Assembly (NCBI RefSeq): GCF_019752415.1
Contig: NZ_JAIEME010000012.1
Coordinates: forward strand, 1-56,027
Source: Nitrosomonas sp.
GTDB taxonomy: Bacteria; Pseudomonadota; Gammaproteobacteria; Burkholderiales; Nitrosomonadaceae
Reading direction: 5' to 3'
Length of the DNA stretch: 56,027 nucleotides
Numbering within the stretch: the stretch's first letter is position 1; each line of letters begins with the position of its first letter. Below the pieces are notes generated by a model. That model was not told the DNA's origin, made no database searches, and saw nothing but the letters and a program-made list of their open reading frames with translations. This document shows, piece by piece, positions 1 through 6,195 of the stretch. Position numbers and translations under genes: made by a program.

Positions 1-75
1 GGAATCAGAGAATCAGGAATCAGAGAATCAGGAATCAGAGAATCAGGAATCAGAGAATCAGGAATCAGAGAATCA
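1..75. repeat. 15-bp tandem repeat, five copies, coding
   Basis: Five perfect head-to-tail copies of GGAATCAGAGAATCA start at the window edge, so the array may continue to the left. The unit is a multiple of three and lies inside the minus-strand gene that reads into the edge, where each unit gives Asp-Ser-Leu-Ile-Pro. Copy number can change by slippage without breaking the frame. Confidence 0.95.
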
Positions 76-488
76 GGGCGTTTATGTTCCGTTAATTCAC
101 GGCAGTCTAACGGTGAGATAACGGTTAAAGTATTTTCCCTATTAATTTCAAGATGTTCCGAAACATAATCAGGAAGCGTGCTAGCCTTTTCAGTGTTGTG
201 AGGAGATTGATGCTCTTTGAATTTAACTACCTGGATTACCGCCAAACCACTAACCGAATAACGTCGAATGAAACCATGTTGAACAAGTTTCGTTAGATAA
301 CCGTTAATGTCTATATTTTCACGGTATGGAAATGTTTCAGCTTTGATTCTTAACGGTCTATCCTCTAACTTCCCTTCCTTGTCAGCTAAACACCAGAGGT
401 TAACGAACAACAAAGTTAGCAAAGGATCTTCTACACCAAGAATTTCATTCTTGAACAAAGAAGGTTTTATATTTCTAGCGCGTGCCAT
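1..488 (-). CDS. Phage replication-type protein, N-terminal part (runs off left edge)
   Basis: The frame is open from ATG at 488 to the window edge, about 162 residues. It begins MARARNIKPSLFKNE and has the features of the phage replication-initiation/winged-helix proteins found where lambda O lies: LLFVNLWCLADKEGKLEDRP, then a run ending IQVVKFKEHQSP that resembles a wHTH domain. The tail is a DSLIP pentapeptide repeat, a Pro-rich linker that usually separates this domain from a C-terminal helicase-loader or zinc domain outside the window. It follows the YmfL and Cro genes on the same strand, as O follows cII. The replication role is inferred from family and position. Confidence 0.8.
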   Translation of the reverse strand, partial: MARARNIKPSLFKNEILGVEDPLLTLLFVNLWCLADKEGKLEDRPLRIKAETFPYRENIDINGYLTKLVQHGFIRRYSVSGLAVIQVVKFKEHQSPHNTEKASTLPDYVSEHLEINRENTLTVISPLDCRELTEHKRPDSLIPDSLIPDSLIPDSLIPDSLI

Positions 489-589
489 TATGTTTTACCA
501 AAAAATAGCCGGTCAAGGAAAGTGAGGGAACCATGACCGGCTGCAAGTGCGGTGGGTGCCGCGAGTAAACTTTGAATGAATCTGCCCAT
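488..589 (-). CDS. Possible 33-residue coupled leader ORF
   Basis: The short frame starts at ATG 589 (MGRFIQSLLAAPT) and its TAA shares an A with the ATG of the replication-type gene (TAATG), which would allow translational coupling. The product is hydrophobic near its start. It overlaps an intrinsic-terminator-like hairpin and has no strong ribosome site, so it could be chance. I do not recognise it. Confidence 0.25.
   Translation of the reverse strand: MGRFIQSLLAAPTALAAGHGSLTFLDRLFFGKT
500..542 (-). terminator. Hairpin plus T-run before the replication gene
   Basis: On the minus strand, AGCCGGTCA (542-534) pairs perfectly with TGACCGGCT (515-507) across an 18-nt loop and is followed by a run of T at 505-500. 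It sits after ymfL and just before the replication-type gene. It would stop leftward early transcription unless anti-terminated, as tR1 does in lambda. The loop is long, so the strength is uncertain. Confidence 0.5.
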
Positions 590-659
590 CCGTCTACGCA
601 ATGTAGGTTGCGCTGGGCAGTGCTGTGGCCTCGTCATGAAAGGAGAACAGGGTGAATTC

Positions 660-1130
660 TTAATCATCTGAGTCTTTCTCAGATTGACAATAAACGGTGA
701 ATGTAAGCGCCAAAAGTTCCTGGACATGCCGATGTATTAATTGACCTGTTTCGTTTAAATCTGCGCGCTCTTTCTTTGTTACGTGACCATCTTTGGTATG
801 TACCTTGAACTTTGCTGAAAGCATCCCGATTTCTGCATGAAGATCGTTAAATTTACTTAGCAGTTCTTCCCGGTCGCAAATCTCAGATTCAGGCAATTGA
901 ATAAACACACCACCGGATTCAGCAGCGATTGCATCAGCAAAGAAAGTTGTTTCTGAAATCTTCTGCATTTGCAGTGAGTCATGCACAGAAACCGATTGAT
1001 TCTTACGCTCATACACGCGGTTTTCCAGTGAATCACGCGACATGCCGAGAGCCGCCGCCATAGTTGGCCACCCCCCTTTGTTAGCAGTACACATCTTCCG
1101 ATAAGAATCTCTCAGCTTCACAATATTCAC
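660..1130 (-). CDS. YmfL-type phage regulatory protein (CII-like position)
   Basis: This 156-residue protein begins MNIVKLRDSYRKMC and has the segment GGWPTMAAALGMSRDSLENR, an HTH typical of the YmfL family of prophage regulators. The C-terminal half (FNDLHAEIGMLS, then ADLNETGQLIHRHVQELLAL) is helical, also typical. Length is normal for the family. It lies downstream of the Cro-like gene and upstream of the replication gene on the same strand, so it occupies the cII slot of a lambda-like early operon. Role in the lysis/lysogeny choice or replication timing is inferred from family and place. Confidence 0.85.
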   Translation of the reverse strand: MNIVKLRDSYRKMCTANKGGWPTMAAALGMSRDSLENRVYERKNQSVSVHDSLQMQKISETTFFADAIAAESGGVFIQLPESEICDREELLSKFNDLHAEIGMLSAKFKVHTKDGHVTKKERADLNETGQLIHRHVQELLALTFTVYCQSEKDSDD

Positions 1131-1178
1131 CTAAATCCTGTGGTTATTTTTCTAAAACTCATTCGGTAAACTGCAGGC

Positions 1179-1277
1179 ATGAAAAATCATTTCTCTACCT
1201 CACCAATTGGAAGCTTCCCCAATGTTGATAAACTAGGAAGTTCCACCAACCTAGAATCAACAAAGGAGAAACTATGA
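1179..1277 (+). CDS. Possible 32-residue ORF upstream of the zinc-ribbon gene
   Basis: The frame begins MKNHFSTSPIGSFPNVDKLG and ends in TGA that overlaps the ATG at 1274 (CTATGA). There is only a weak purine stretch upstream. Coupling to the next gene is its only support. It may be a leader peptide or chance. Confidence 0.3.
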   Translation: MKNHFSTSPIGSFPNVDKLGSSTNLESTKEKL

Positions 1278-1693
1278 ACATTTTTGAAGCTATTGATAAA
1301 TTGATTACTGAGCACGGTTCAGCCTCGATACTTAAGGAGCACGTCTCTTTTCTGAGAAACAAGATTGACATGCTCACTTCTGAGAACAACGTCCTCAAAG
1401 ACGAAATCAATTCGATGAAACTCAATACAACTTCTCTTGAAAAACAAATACAAGGCATTAACGAGGACAATAAAAATCTTGAAATTAATAATTCCAATCT
1501 CGAATCTCAACTTAATGCTGTTCATGGCAATAATCCTGATAAACATGCATGTGACCATTGTGGATCTGCTCGCTTAAAACGATCAGGTAGTCGACATTCT
1601 GGTAAGAAATTGGCAGGCATAACCATAAAAGACGCGTTATATACATGCGATGACTGTGGGAAAGAATCTGCTTTCACGATAATCCCAAAGTGA
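1274..1693 (+). CDS. Coiled-coil protein with C-terminal zinc ribbon
   Basis: The protein has 139 residues and a good ribosome site (AAAGGAG, 1261-1267). Residues 20-85 are a heptad-rich coiled coil full of Asn, Lys and Glu. The C-terminal part has two CxxC pairs (CDHCG and CDDCG) about 35 residues apart, a likely zinc ribbon. It is transcribed against the leftward early operon, between the Cro-like and YmfL genes, so it is a separately controlled insert. I do not recognise a named family. Nucleic-acid or protein binding is a guess from the zinc ribbon. Confidence 0.75.
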   Translation: MNIFEAIDKLITEHGSASILKEHVSFLRNKIDMLTSENNVLKDEINSMKLNTTSLEKQIQGINEDNKNLEINNSNLESQLNAVHGNNPDKHACDHCGSARLKRSGSRHSGKKLAGITIKDALYTCDDCGKESAFTIIPK

Positions 1694-1712
1694 TTTCTAT
1701 ATTAGCCATGAC

Positions 1713-1979
1713 CTACGCCGCCTTATCTGAGTTTGTTTTGCCTTGCTGGAGAAGCTCTGGCCATAGCTCAGACCAATCATTTGGTCTCAGCTCTCGCCGA
1801 TCAATTATTCCAGAAGATCGTTCTTCCATTTTTCTGCAAATAATTGGGCCGAAAAGCAACGAACCCTTTGAGCTAATTACTTTTCGAACGTAGCCAATAG
1901 TGGTGCCGCAAGATTTCGCGAATTCGACTCTCTCATCAGGAGATGAAAGAGATTTTAAATATTTTTTTAAATTTTCCAT
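1713..1979 (-). CDS. Cro/YdaS-like phage repressor
   Basis: This is an 88-residue HTH protein. Its segment EFAKSCGTTIGYVRKVISSKG is the helix-turn-helix, and the end, RRELRPNDWSELWPELLQ, is the signature tail of the Cro/YdaS family (RPxDWxxxWPEL). It is the first gene of the leftward early operon and faces away from the CI-like gene across a three-operator region. The predicted -10 ends only 7 nt before its ATG, so the mRNA may be leaderless. In the lytic cycle it should bind the shared operators and lower early transcription. Confidence 0.88.
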   Translation of the reverse strand: MENLKKYLKSLSSPDERVEFAKSCGTTIGYVRKVISSKGSLLFGPIICRKMEERSSGIIDRRELRPNDWSELWPELLQQGKTNSDKAA

Positions 1980-1986
1980 ACAAAGT

Positions 1987-2015
1987 ACATTACCAAATGG
2001 TAATCATTATGTCAA
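1987..2015 (-). promoter_or_regulatory. PR-like leftward early promoter
   Basis: On the minus strand, TTGACA (2015-2010) is followed by a 17-bp spacer and TAATGT (1992-1987). The operator ATTACCATTTGGTAAT fills the spacer and enters the -10, so a bound repressor would block polymerase. The layout is the same, base for base in the operator, as the rightward promoter at 4486-4514. Confidence 0.8.
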
Positions 2016-2044
2016 CACCATGTGGTCATTTACTTTTTGGTAAT
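1989..2044. promoter_or_regulatory. Three-site operator between cro-like and cI-like genes
   Basis: There are three 16-bp near-palindromes: ATTACCAAATGGTAAT (1989-2004), AACACCATGTGGTCAT (2014-2029) and TTTACTTTTTGGTAAT (2029-2044). The second and third match ATTACCATTTGGTAAT at 12 and 13 of 16 positions. Centre spacings are 25 and 15 bp. Site 1 lies in the leftward promoter spacer, site 2 overlaps its -35, and site 3 abuts the repressor gene, as in lambda OR1-OR2-OR3. Confidence 0.8.
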
Positions 2045-2055
2045 GGAATCTCAAT

Positions 2056-2478
2056 ATGATGAAAATGGCATCCAAGAAAAAACCGCACAGAAATGAAAAG
2101 TTCAGGCAGCTTTTGCGAGAAAGATTTAATAACAACCAAAGGGCTATGTCAGAAGAACTGAATATAGCTCCCAGCCTCGTATCCAGATACGCGAAAGATA
2201 AAGGTGTTGGAGAAGATATGCGCATTCATATCGAAGATACATTGAGGCTTGGCTCAGGATGGTTTGATCAGGAATATTCTCCGATTTCAATCAAGGATGA
2301 CAATTCATTGTTGAAAATGTTAGGGGCAACAAAAGATGGGATTTCCGTAACAGAGGTAGAAAAATTAAAAGTTTTCCTAAGCTCATCACCAGAACAACAG
2401 AACAAAGCTATAAATTTAATTGAAGAGATGAAAACAATTGGAATCCAGGATTCAGGAAAGGGGAACAAAGGTAAGTAG
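2056..2478 (+). CDS. CI-like phage repressor, short form
   Basis: This protein has 140 residues. An N-terminal HTH (RERFNNNQRAMSEELNIAPSLVSRYAKDK) is followed by IEDTLRLGSGWFDQ, the segment common after the HTH of Cro/CI-type repressors. The C-terminal half lacks the Ser-Lys LexA/CI peptidase domain, so SOS-style self-cleavage is not expected and induction must work another way. An alternative start is ATG 2065. It lies 12 nt after operator site 3, which suggests autoregulation. Its placement between two matching promoters is the reason I call it the lysogeny repressor. Confidence 0.8.
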   Translation: MMKMASKKKPHRNEKFRQLLRERFNNNQRAMSEELNIAPSLVSRYAKDKGVGEDMRIHIEDTLRLGSGWFDQEYSPISIKDDNSLLKMLGATKDGISVTEVEKLKVFLSSSPEQQNKAINLIEEMKTIGIQDSGKGNKGK

Positions 2479-2532
2479 CATCAGGAATTGGTGCTACGTT
2501 GATAGCTGCTACTGTAAAAATTTGGAATAATA

Positions 2533-2820
2533 ATGAATAATCTAATTGTTACACTTATTGTGCTTACCCTGCTTTCATCTTGCGCTAGCGTCCCCTTATC
2601 GGCTGGTGAAAATGCCGTTCGCATTTTACGCAAATCTGATCCACCACTGCACTGCAAAGAACTCGGGAAAGTATTTGCTTCTGGACTAGCATCTATGAGC
2701 GAAGTAGGCAGGGAATCAGATCTTAAAAGGGACACTTACAGGATCGGCGGAGATACGGTTACAATGGATCGCAGAGACGAACACCGAACTATCTACGGGA
2801 CGGCGTTCAAATGCAATTAA
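2533..2820 (+). CDS. Small lipoprotein in the rex position
   Basis: The protein has 95 residues. The N-terminus MNNLIVTLIVLTLLSSC is a lipoprotein signal peptide with lipobox LSSC (Cys17). The rest has CKELGKVFASG, which resembles the DUF4156/RcsF-like outer-membrane lipoprotein pattern (C-x-LG-x-V), and a C-terminal Cys. It follows the repressor gene by 54 nt on the same strand and overlaps the next gene by 10 nt, so it is probably expressed in the lysogen. A role in altering the cell surface, for example against superinfection, is only an inference from position. Confidence 0.75.
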   Translation: MNNLIVTLIVLTLLSSCASVPLSAGENAVRILRKSDPPLHCKELGKVFASGLASMSEVGRESDLKRDTYRIGGDTVTMDRRDEHRTIYGTAFKCN

Positions 2821-3185
2821 ACAAGGCATTAATCGCGATATCATTGCTTTTGTCATCGATGCAGTCATTCGCTGCTGGCCCGTATGATGGGATATGGATA
2901 GTTGATCCGATTGGTTATGCAACTATAAACGAGAATGATGGCGTGATGATTGTCGTAGTTGTATACCATGAAGATTATGGCGACATTTGGCGCGCATATC
3001 AGGGGGTTAGAACAGACAATAAAGCTAGGATCACAAATATTACAGGTGAAGGAAAATTAGTCCATGATATTGAAATAAAAACGGACATGATCGCTGAAAT
3101 AACACAAGTATCTTGCATTCCACCGCCAGGATATGAGTGCTTACTGCCAAATGGTTACAAATTAACGGCGACAAAAGTATGGTGA
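2811..3185 (+). CDS. Secreted small protein in the rex position
   Basis: This 124-residue protein has a signal peptide (MQLNKALIAISLLLSSMQSFA, cleavage expected after AFA-like SFA). The mature part is about 100 residues, beta-rich, with GPYDGIWIVDP at its start and two Cys near the end (SCIPPPGYEC) that could form a disulphide. The start overlaps the lipoprotein gene by 10 nt, so the two are coupled. I do not recognise the family. Together with the lipoprotein it suggests a periplasmic or surface function carried by the prophage. Confidence 0.72.
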   Translation: MQLNKALIAISLLLSSMQSFAAGPYDGIWIVDPIGYATINENDGVMIVVVVYHEDYGDIWRAYQGVRTDNKARITNITGEGKLVHDIEIKTDMIAEITQVSCIPPPGYECLLPNGYKLTATKVW

Positions 3186-3203
3186 GTATGAAGAAAAATT
3201 GTT

Positions 3204-3512
3204 ATGAATGAAAATGATATTGATAAGCGATACCTGCTTCTGCTAAATACTTCAACCGTGCAGCCAGAGCACGCGAAAATTCAGACAACATTAAGCAAAC
3301 TATCGAACGACACAAGCAAGCCAATTTATTTTGATAAGCACGGTGGGGCGTTTTTATTTGTAACAAAATTAAATGCTGGCCAAATTTCTGCAAGACTAGA
3401 AGGAATACTACTCAACGATGATAACTATATAATCGTTGAGGTTGGTAGTGACTGGTTTACATTTGGCAATACCAAGGCAGCAACATGGTTTCAGAAATAT
3501 ATTAATCGTTAA
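3204..3512 (+). CDS. Hypothetical cytosolic protein, last gene of the repressor operon
   Basis: The protein has 102 residues, no signal peptide and no membrane segment. It begins MNENDIDKRYLLLLNTST and has alternating beta/alpha pattern with a central Asp-Lys-His-Gly-Gly. It lies 18 nt after the secreted protein gene on the same strand. I recognise no family. It would be the third member of the lysogeny-expressed block. Confidence 0.65.
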   Translation: MNENDIDKRYLLLLNTSTVQPEHAKIQTTLSKLSNDTSKPIYFDKHGGAFLFVTKLNAGQISARLEGILLNDDNYIIVEVGSDWFTFGNTKAATWFQKYINR

Positions 3513-3666
3513 TCTTTTTGAGCCTGAGTATTTGCATTATTGTTGGCTTTTCTTCTGCAAACAGAATTCTTACCTGCATATCTCTTAAATGCCCAATGAA
3601 ATCCAAAAAATTCAATATCCTTGAGACAGATCTGCGTAATAAAAACCAATGTAGAAATTTTTTCAT
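3502..3666 (-). CDS. 54-residue small protein, convergent
   Basis: The short frame begins MKKFLHWFLLRRSVSRILNF and is preceded by a strong ribosome site (AAGGAG, 6 nt before ATG on the minus strand). The product is basic and amphipathic to hydrophobic for its first 25 residues. It overlaps the end of the 3204-3512 gene by 11 nt in convergent orientation. A peripheral membrane peptide is possible; no family is recognised. The ribosome site is the main reason to believe it. Confidence 0.5.
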   Translation of the reverse strand: MKKFLHWFLLRRSVSRILNFLDFIGHLRDMQVRILFAEEKPTIMQILRLKKIND

Positions 3667-3694
3667 TTAATACTCCTTTTTAAAAATCAACCAT

Positions 3695-3716
3695 AACCCG
3701 CTCCGGCGGGTTTTTT
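3695..3716 (+). terminator. Intrinsic terminator 1
   Basis: ACCCGC and GCGGGT pair around a TCCG loop, followed by six T. It lies downstream of the repressor operon and should end its transcripts. Confidence 0.8.
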
Positions 3717-3727
3717 ATCGCCAATAG

Positions 3728-3749
3728 CCAGCGTCCTGCTGGTTTTTTT
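3728..3749 (+). terminator. Intrinsic terminator 2
   Basis: CCAGC and GCTGG pair around GTCCT, followed by seven T. It stands 12 nt after the first terminator, so the two form a tandem stop between the repressor operon and the next gene. Confidence 0.7.
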
Positions 3750-3797
3750 ACGTCCCGAGTTTGGTACTATCATGTTTCATAAAAAGGATAAATTAAT

Positions 3798-4169
3798 ATG
3801 AAACGTGATTTAAATCTTGTTCGCGAAATATTGCTTTGGGCTGAGGATCATAAGGATGCCAAGATTCACGAAAAACCTCCAATAAAAGACTACACAGACG
3901 CACAGATTTATTATCATATTCATATAATGTCTCAAGCTGGCTTGGTTTACGCTCTTGAATCAACTGAAATGAGCAGAAATCCGCAAGTAACTCTGGTTAG
4001 CGTCACTTGGGCTGGTCATGATTTTCTGTCAGCAGCAAGAGACGATGTTTTGTGGAAAAAAGCCATGAAAACAGTCTTAAAAGAAGGTGCTTCATTTACT
4101 TTTGACTATGTAAAGAATTGGCTGCGTGAGAACATTGATCAGATTCCTCAGATCCCTCCAATTGTTTGA
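3798..4169 (+). CDS. DUF2513 family protein
   Basis: The protein has 123 residues. MKRDLNLVREILLWAEDH, YHIHIMSQAGLV, and VTWAGHDFLSAARDDVLW are the conserved blocks of DUF2513, a winged-helix-like family common in prophages and near repressors. It is preceded by AAAAAGGATAAATTA, a usable ribosome site. It stands alone after a tandem terminator and runs convergently into the 4096-4392 gene with a 74-bp overlap. Molecular function is unknown in the family. Confidence 0.8.
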   Translation: MKRDLNLVREILLWAEDHKDAKIHEKPPIKDYTDAQIYYHIHIMSQAGLVYALESTEMSRNPQVTLVSVTWAGHDFLSAARDDVLWKKAMKTVLKEGASFTFDYVKNWLRENIDQIPQIPPIV

Positions 4170-4392
4170 TTTCTCTTTCCAGTTCCCATGCGCAATTTCT
4201 ATAATTCATTGCGCCATGTTCAATAAACTTTCTTCCGAATTCCCCTTCCTGGTAATTTTTTGCTGATGCAAATTTACAATTAGCTAGATGATGCCATTGG
4301 GCAGCAATCTTATTCAGTCTATCAATCACTTCCTGCCTTAATTTCTTTTGTTTTGAGTCTCCCTTAGTCGATAAATCCGCATCTTCAGTCAT
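4096..4392 (-). CDS. Hypothetical helical phage protein
   Basis: The chosen start is ATG 4392 (MTEDADLSTKGDS), which has GGGAGAG four bases upstream; ATG/TTG further up lacks such a site. The 98-residue product is polar and helical, with a central WHHLANCKFASAKNYQEG. It is transcribed away from the rightward early promoter and shares its regulatory region, so it may also be repressor-controlled. It overlaps the DUF2513 gene end by 74 bp. No family is recognised. Confidence 0.6.
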   Translation of the reverse strand: MTEDADLSTKGDSKQKKLRQEVIDRLNKIAAQWHHLANCKFASAKNYQEGEFGRKFIEHGAMNYRNCAWELEREIKQLEGSEESDQCSHAANSLHSQK

Positions 4393-4471
4393 TTTCTCTC
4401 CCAAGTAATTTAGTCGCATTCAGCTTTTTTTCGTACAAATTTCACGATGAGTTTGGAGTATAGCAAAAAAC

Positions 4472-4514
4472 ATTACCATATGGTATTGACATATTAATTA
4501 CCATTTGGTAATCT
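4472..4514 (+). promoter_or_regulatory. PL-like rightward early promoter with two operators
   Basis: TTGACA (4486-4491), 17-bp spacer, TAATCT (4509-4514). Operator ATTACCATTTGGTAAT (4497-4512) fills the spacer and enters the -10, and ATTACCATATGGTATT (4472-4487) overlaps the -35. The spacer operator is the exact reverse complement of operator site 1 at 1989-2004. Centre spacing is 25 bp, as in the leftward region. It should drive the whole block from 4588 to about 14833. Confidence 0.85.
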
Positions 4515-4587
4515 TCTCACATCAACACACCATAAGTCGTAAGCCGCATGAGATTGAGTTGATAAGCAAACAAACTAAGGGGGGCAC

Positions 4588-4704
4588 ATGAATATATTAC
4601 GCTTCATGAATTTTGTGAACAAAAAGCACATTTACAATTTCTGCTACTGGCTTGGTAGAGGGTATTCGCCAATCAGAGCAGCAAGATACAGACGTCTATC
4701 ATGA
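4588..4704 (+). CDS. 38-residue first peptide of the early operon
   Basis: ATG follows AAGGGGGGCAC, a purine-rich ribosome site. The product is basic and aromatic (HIYNFCYWLGRGYSP, then RAARYRRLS). Its TGA overlaps the next ATG (ATGA), so the genes are coupled. It is the first coding frame after the PL-like promoter, where lambda has N, but it has no visible similarity to N beyond being small and basic. Confidence 0.5.
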   Translation: MNILRFMNFVNKKHIYNFCYWLGRGYSPIRAARYRRLS

Positions 4705-4853
4705 AAAGGCCGTTGATGTGCGAAATAACGATATGGACGGCTGCCGGTAGGCACAAACCGATTTATGGCCTGTTCAAATCAACAGCCGAGGCTGTCTGCC
4801 AAATGTATGCAGCGATGAATGAATTGTGCTGCGTGAAAGTAAAGGTGCTGTGA
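4701..4853 (+). CDS. 50-residue small phage protein
   Basis: Coupled at both ends: its ATG overlaps the stop of the previous frame and its TGA shares an A with the next ATG at 4853. The product begins MKRPLMCEITIWTAAGRHKP and contains three Cys in the second half. It reads as a compact beta-then-helix fold. No family is recognised; the tight coupling supports translation. Confidence 0.55.
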   Translation: MKRPLMCEITIWTAAGRHKPIYGLFKSTAEAVCQMYAAMNELCCVKVKVL

Positions 4854-5179
4854 TGAAACTTGAAAACCTTAACCAGATTGACAAGGAAGAAAAGGATCTC
4901 TTAGCGAAAGCAAATAGGCTTGACGAACAATCAAAGTATTTGGCTCGCCAAAGAAATGATATGCAAGTTTTGAGCAAATTTATTAAAGGTATGGATGATA
5001 GATATACCTTTGATGCCGAAATAAATGCAGAGGTGAGGAGAGTAACGGATTCGATATCTCACGATGTCTTTAGGGCCGTAGAAATGAAATTCGCAGCTGA
5101 AGCGCGTGAATTACGCATTGAAGCAAAACTAAAGAATCAACAGATAAAGAACTTTTTACCTGATAGCGAGGTGCAGTGA
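4853..5179 (+). CDS. Coiled-coil early phage protein
   Basis: Start ATG 4853 is chosen because it overlaps the previous stop (TGATG) and has AAAGGTG upstream; an in-frame start at 4826 would overlap the previous gene deeply. The 108-residue product is almost wholly helical with heptads in residues 5-45 and charged ends. Its stop overlaps the next ATG (TGATG). Such short coiled-coil genes before the recombination genes are common in prophage early operons. No function can be given. Confidence 0.65.
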   Translation: MKLENLNQIDKEEKDLLAKANRLDEQSKYLARQRNDMQVLSKFIKGMDDRYTFDAEINAEVRRVTDSISHDVFRAVEMKFAAEARELRIEAKLKNQQIKNFLPDSEVQ

Positions 5180-5523
5180 TGGCAGTGCCAATGTTAAAAA
5201 TTACTCCTCAAATCGCGGCCATGCGTATTCGTGAGAATAAATGGGACGCTCTTGAACGTGCGTTGAGCGATCTTTTTCTGGATCTTGAGTATGAAGTCAG
5301 CGTGCCAATGCTTTGCGATGCGGTTCAAGCGGCATTAACAGCAAGAATGGGGCTGCTCGATGACTGCTCAAATGAGCATAGCAATCTACAGCAGGACGTT
5401 GATATTTTTAACGCTATCGCTCCGCACATGGAGCGAAATTATCAGCACAACGCAACAATTACCAGGCTAGAAAAGCTTAATCAACTCAAGTCTGAAATCT
5501 CTAAATTGGAGCATGTGCTATGA
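5179..5523 (+). CDS. Hypothetical helical phage protein
   Basis: The 114-residue product starts at ATG 5179, which overlaps the preceding stop and has GCGAGG upstream; a GTG lies one codon earlier. It has the segment KWDALERALSDLFLDLEYEV and a C-terminal coiled coil (ITRLEKLNQLKSEISKLEHV). The next gene begins inside its last codons (CTATGA). No family is recognised. Confidence 0.65.
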   Translation: MAVPMLKITPQIAAMRIRENKWDALERALSDLFLDLEYEVSVPMLCDAVQAALTARMGLLDDCSNEHSNLQQDVDIFNAIAPHMERNYQHNATITRLEKLNQLKSEISKLEHVL

Positions 5524-5654
5524 CTGATTCAAGATTGATTTGGATATTGTTGGTTGCTCTTGTATTCGTGCTTTTTATGGACGATGGCGCTGCTGAAAGA
5601 TGGTGCGACACGTATCAATTTTGCGAAGAAATGGAGATTGCAAGTAATGAATGA
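5520..5654 (+). CDS. 44-residue single-span membrane peptide
   Basis: ATG overlaps the previous stop (ATGA) and the next gene starts eight bases before its own stop. Residues 5-20 (RLIWILLVALVFVLFM) form one membrane span; the tail is acidic with two Cys (WCDTYQFCEEME). It is a plausible small membrane protein of the early operon. Function unknown. Confidence 0.55.
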   Translation: MTDSRLIWILLVALVFVLFMDDGAAERWCDTYQFCEEMEIASNE

Positions 5655-6195
5655 ATCACAACAAGACTTTGAGCTTATGCCCATACCATTGCCTGGATTA
5701 ACTGGGAATTATTCCGCATCTTCAGATGGCCGCATATGGTCACACTTAAGCAATCGTTTTATGAAGAGCAGCATAAGGAAGGATGGTTATCACTATGTTG
5801 TTATTAGGAATAATGGCAGGTACGTGAATCATGTTGTACACAGACTTATTTGCGCTGCATGGCATGAAAACACGCATAACAAAAAACAGGTTAACCATAA
5901 AAATCTAGTTAAAACTGACAATCGCTCATCAAATCTTGAATGGGTAACGGTATCCGAAAATGCTCTTCACGCATGGGCAAATTTACCTAAACAAAAATTA
6001 GATCAATTAAAGCAAAGATCATCTTTGCTAGCAAAAGAAATGAATAGAAAAAAACGTAAATTAGATAAAAGTCAGGTTGATATTTTAAGAGAAATGGTGG
6101 CTTCTGGGGCAAGCAGGACTTACGCTGCCGCACACATAGGATTAAGCAGAGCGTCAGTTGACAGAATAATAAACGGGGAAACTTATCGTGACTGA
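5647..6195 (+). CDS. NUMOD4/HNH free-standing endonuclease with C-terminal HTH
   Basis: The start is ATG 5647 (MNESQQDFELMPIPLPGL), since the frame upstream duplicates the coupled membrane peptide. Order of parts in 182 residues: NUMOD4-like WSHLSNR and KDGYHYVVIRNNGR block, then an HNH core (VHRLICAAWH, QVNHKNLVKTDNRSSNLEWV), then an HTH (GASRTYAAAHIGLSRASVDRI). This is the usual layout of homing-type nucleases in phages. The gene interrupts the otherwise tight early operon just before YqaJ, and its end overlaps the YqaJ start by 8 nt. Confidence 0.85.
   Translation: MNESQQDFELMPIPLPGLTGNYSASSDGRIWSHLSNRFMKSSIRKDGYHYVVIRNNGRYVNHVVHRLICAAWHENTHNKKQVNHKNLVKTDNRSSNLEWVTVSENALHAWANLPKQKLDQLKQRSSLLAKEMNRKKRKLDKSQVDILREMVASGASRTYAAAHIGLSRASVDRIINGETYRD

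Noticed and set aside
1-75. Repeat array as a CRISPR
   Set aside because: The units are adjacent with no spacers and sit in frame in a coding sequence.
1195-1497. Open frame on the minus strand
   Set aside because: It is a shadow of the coiled-coil gene; low-quality composition and no ribosome site.
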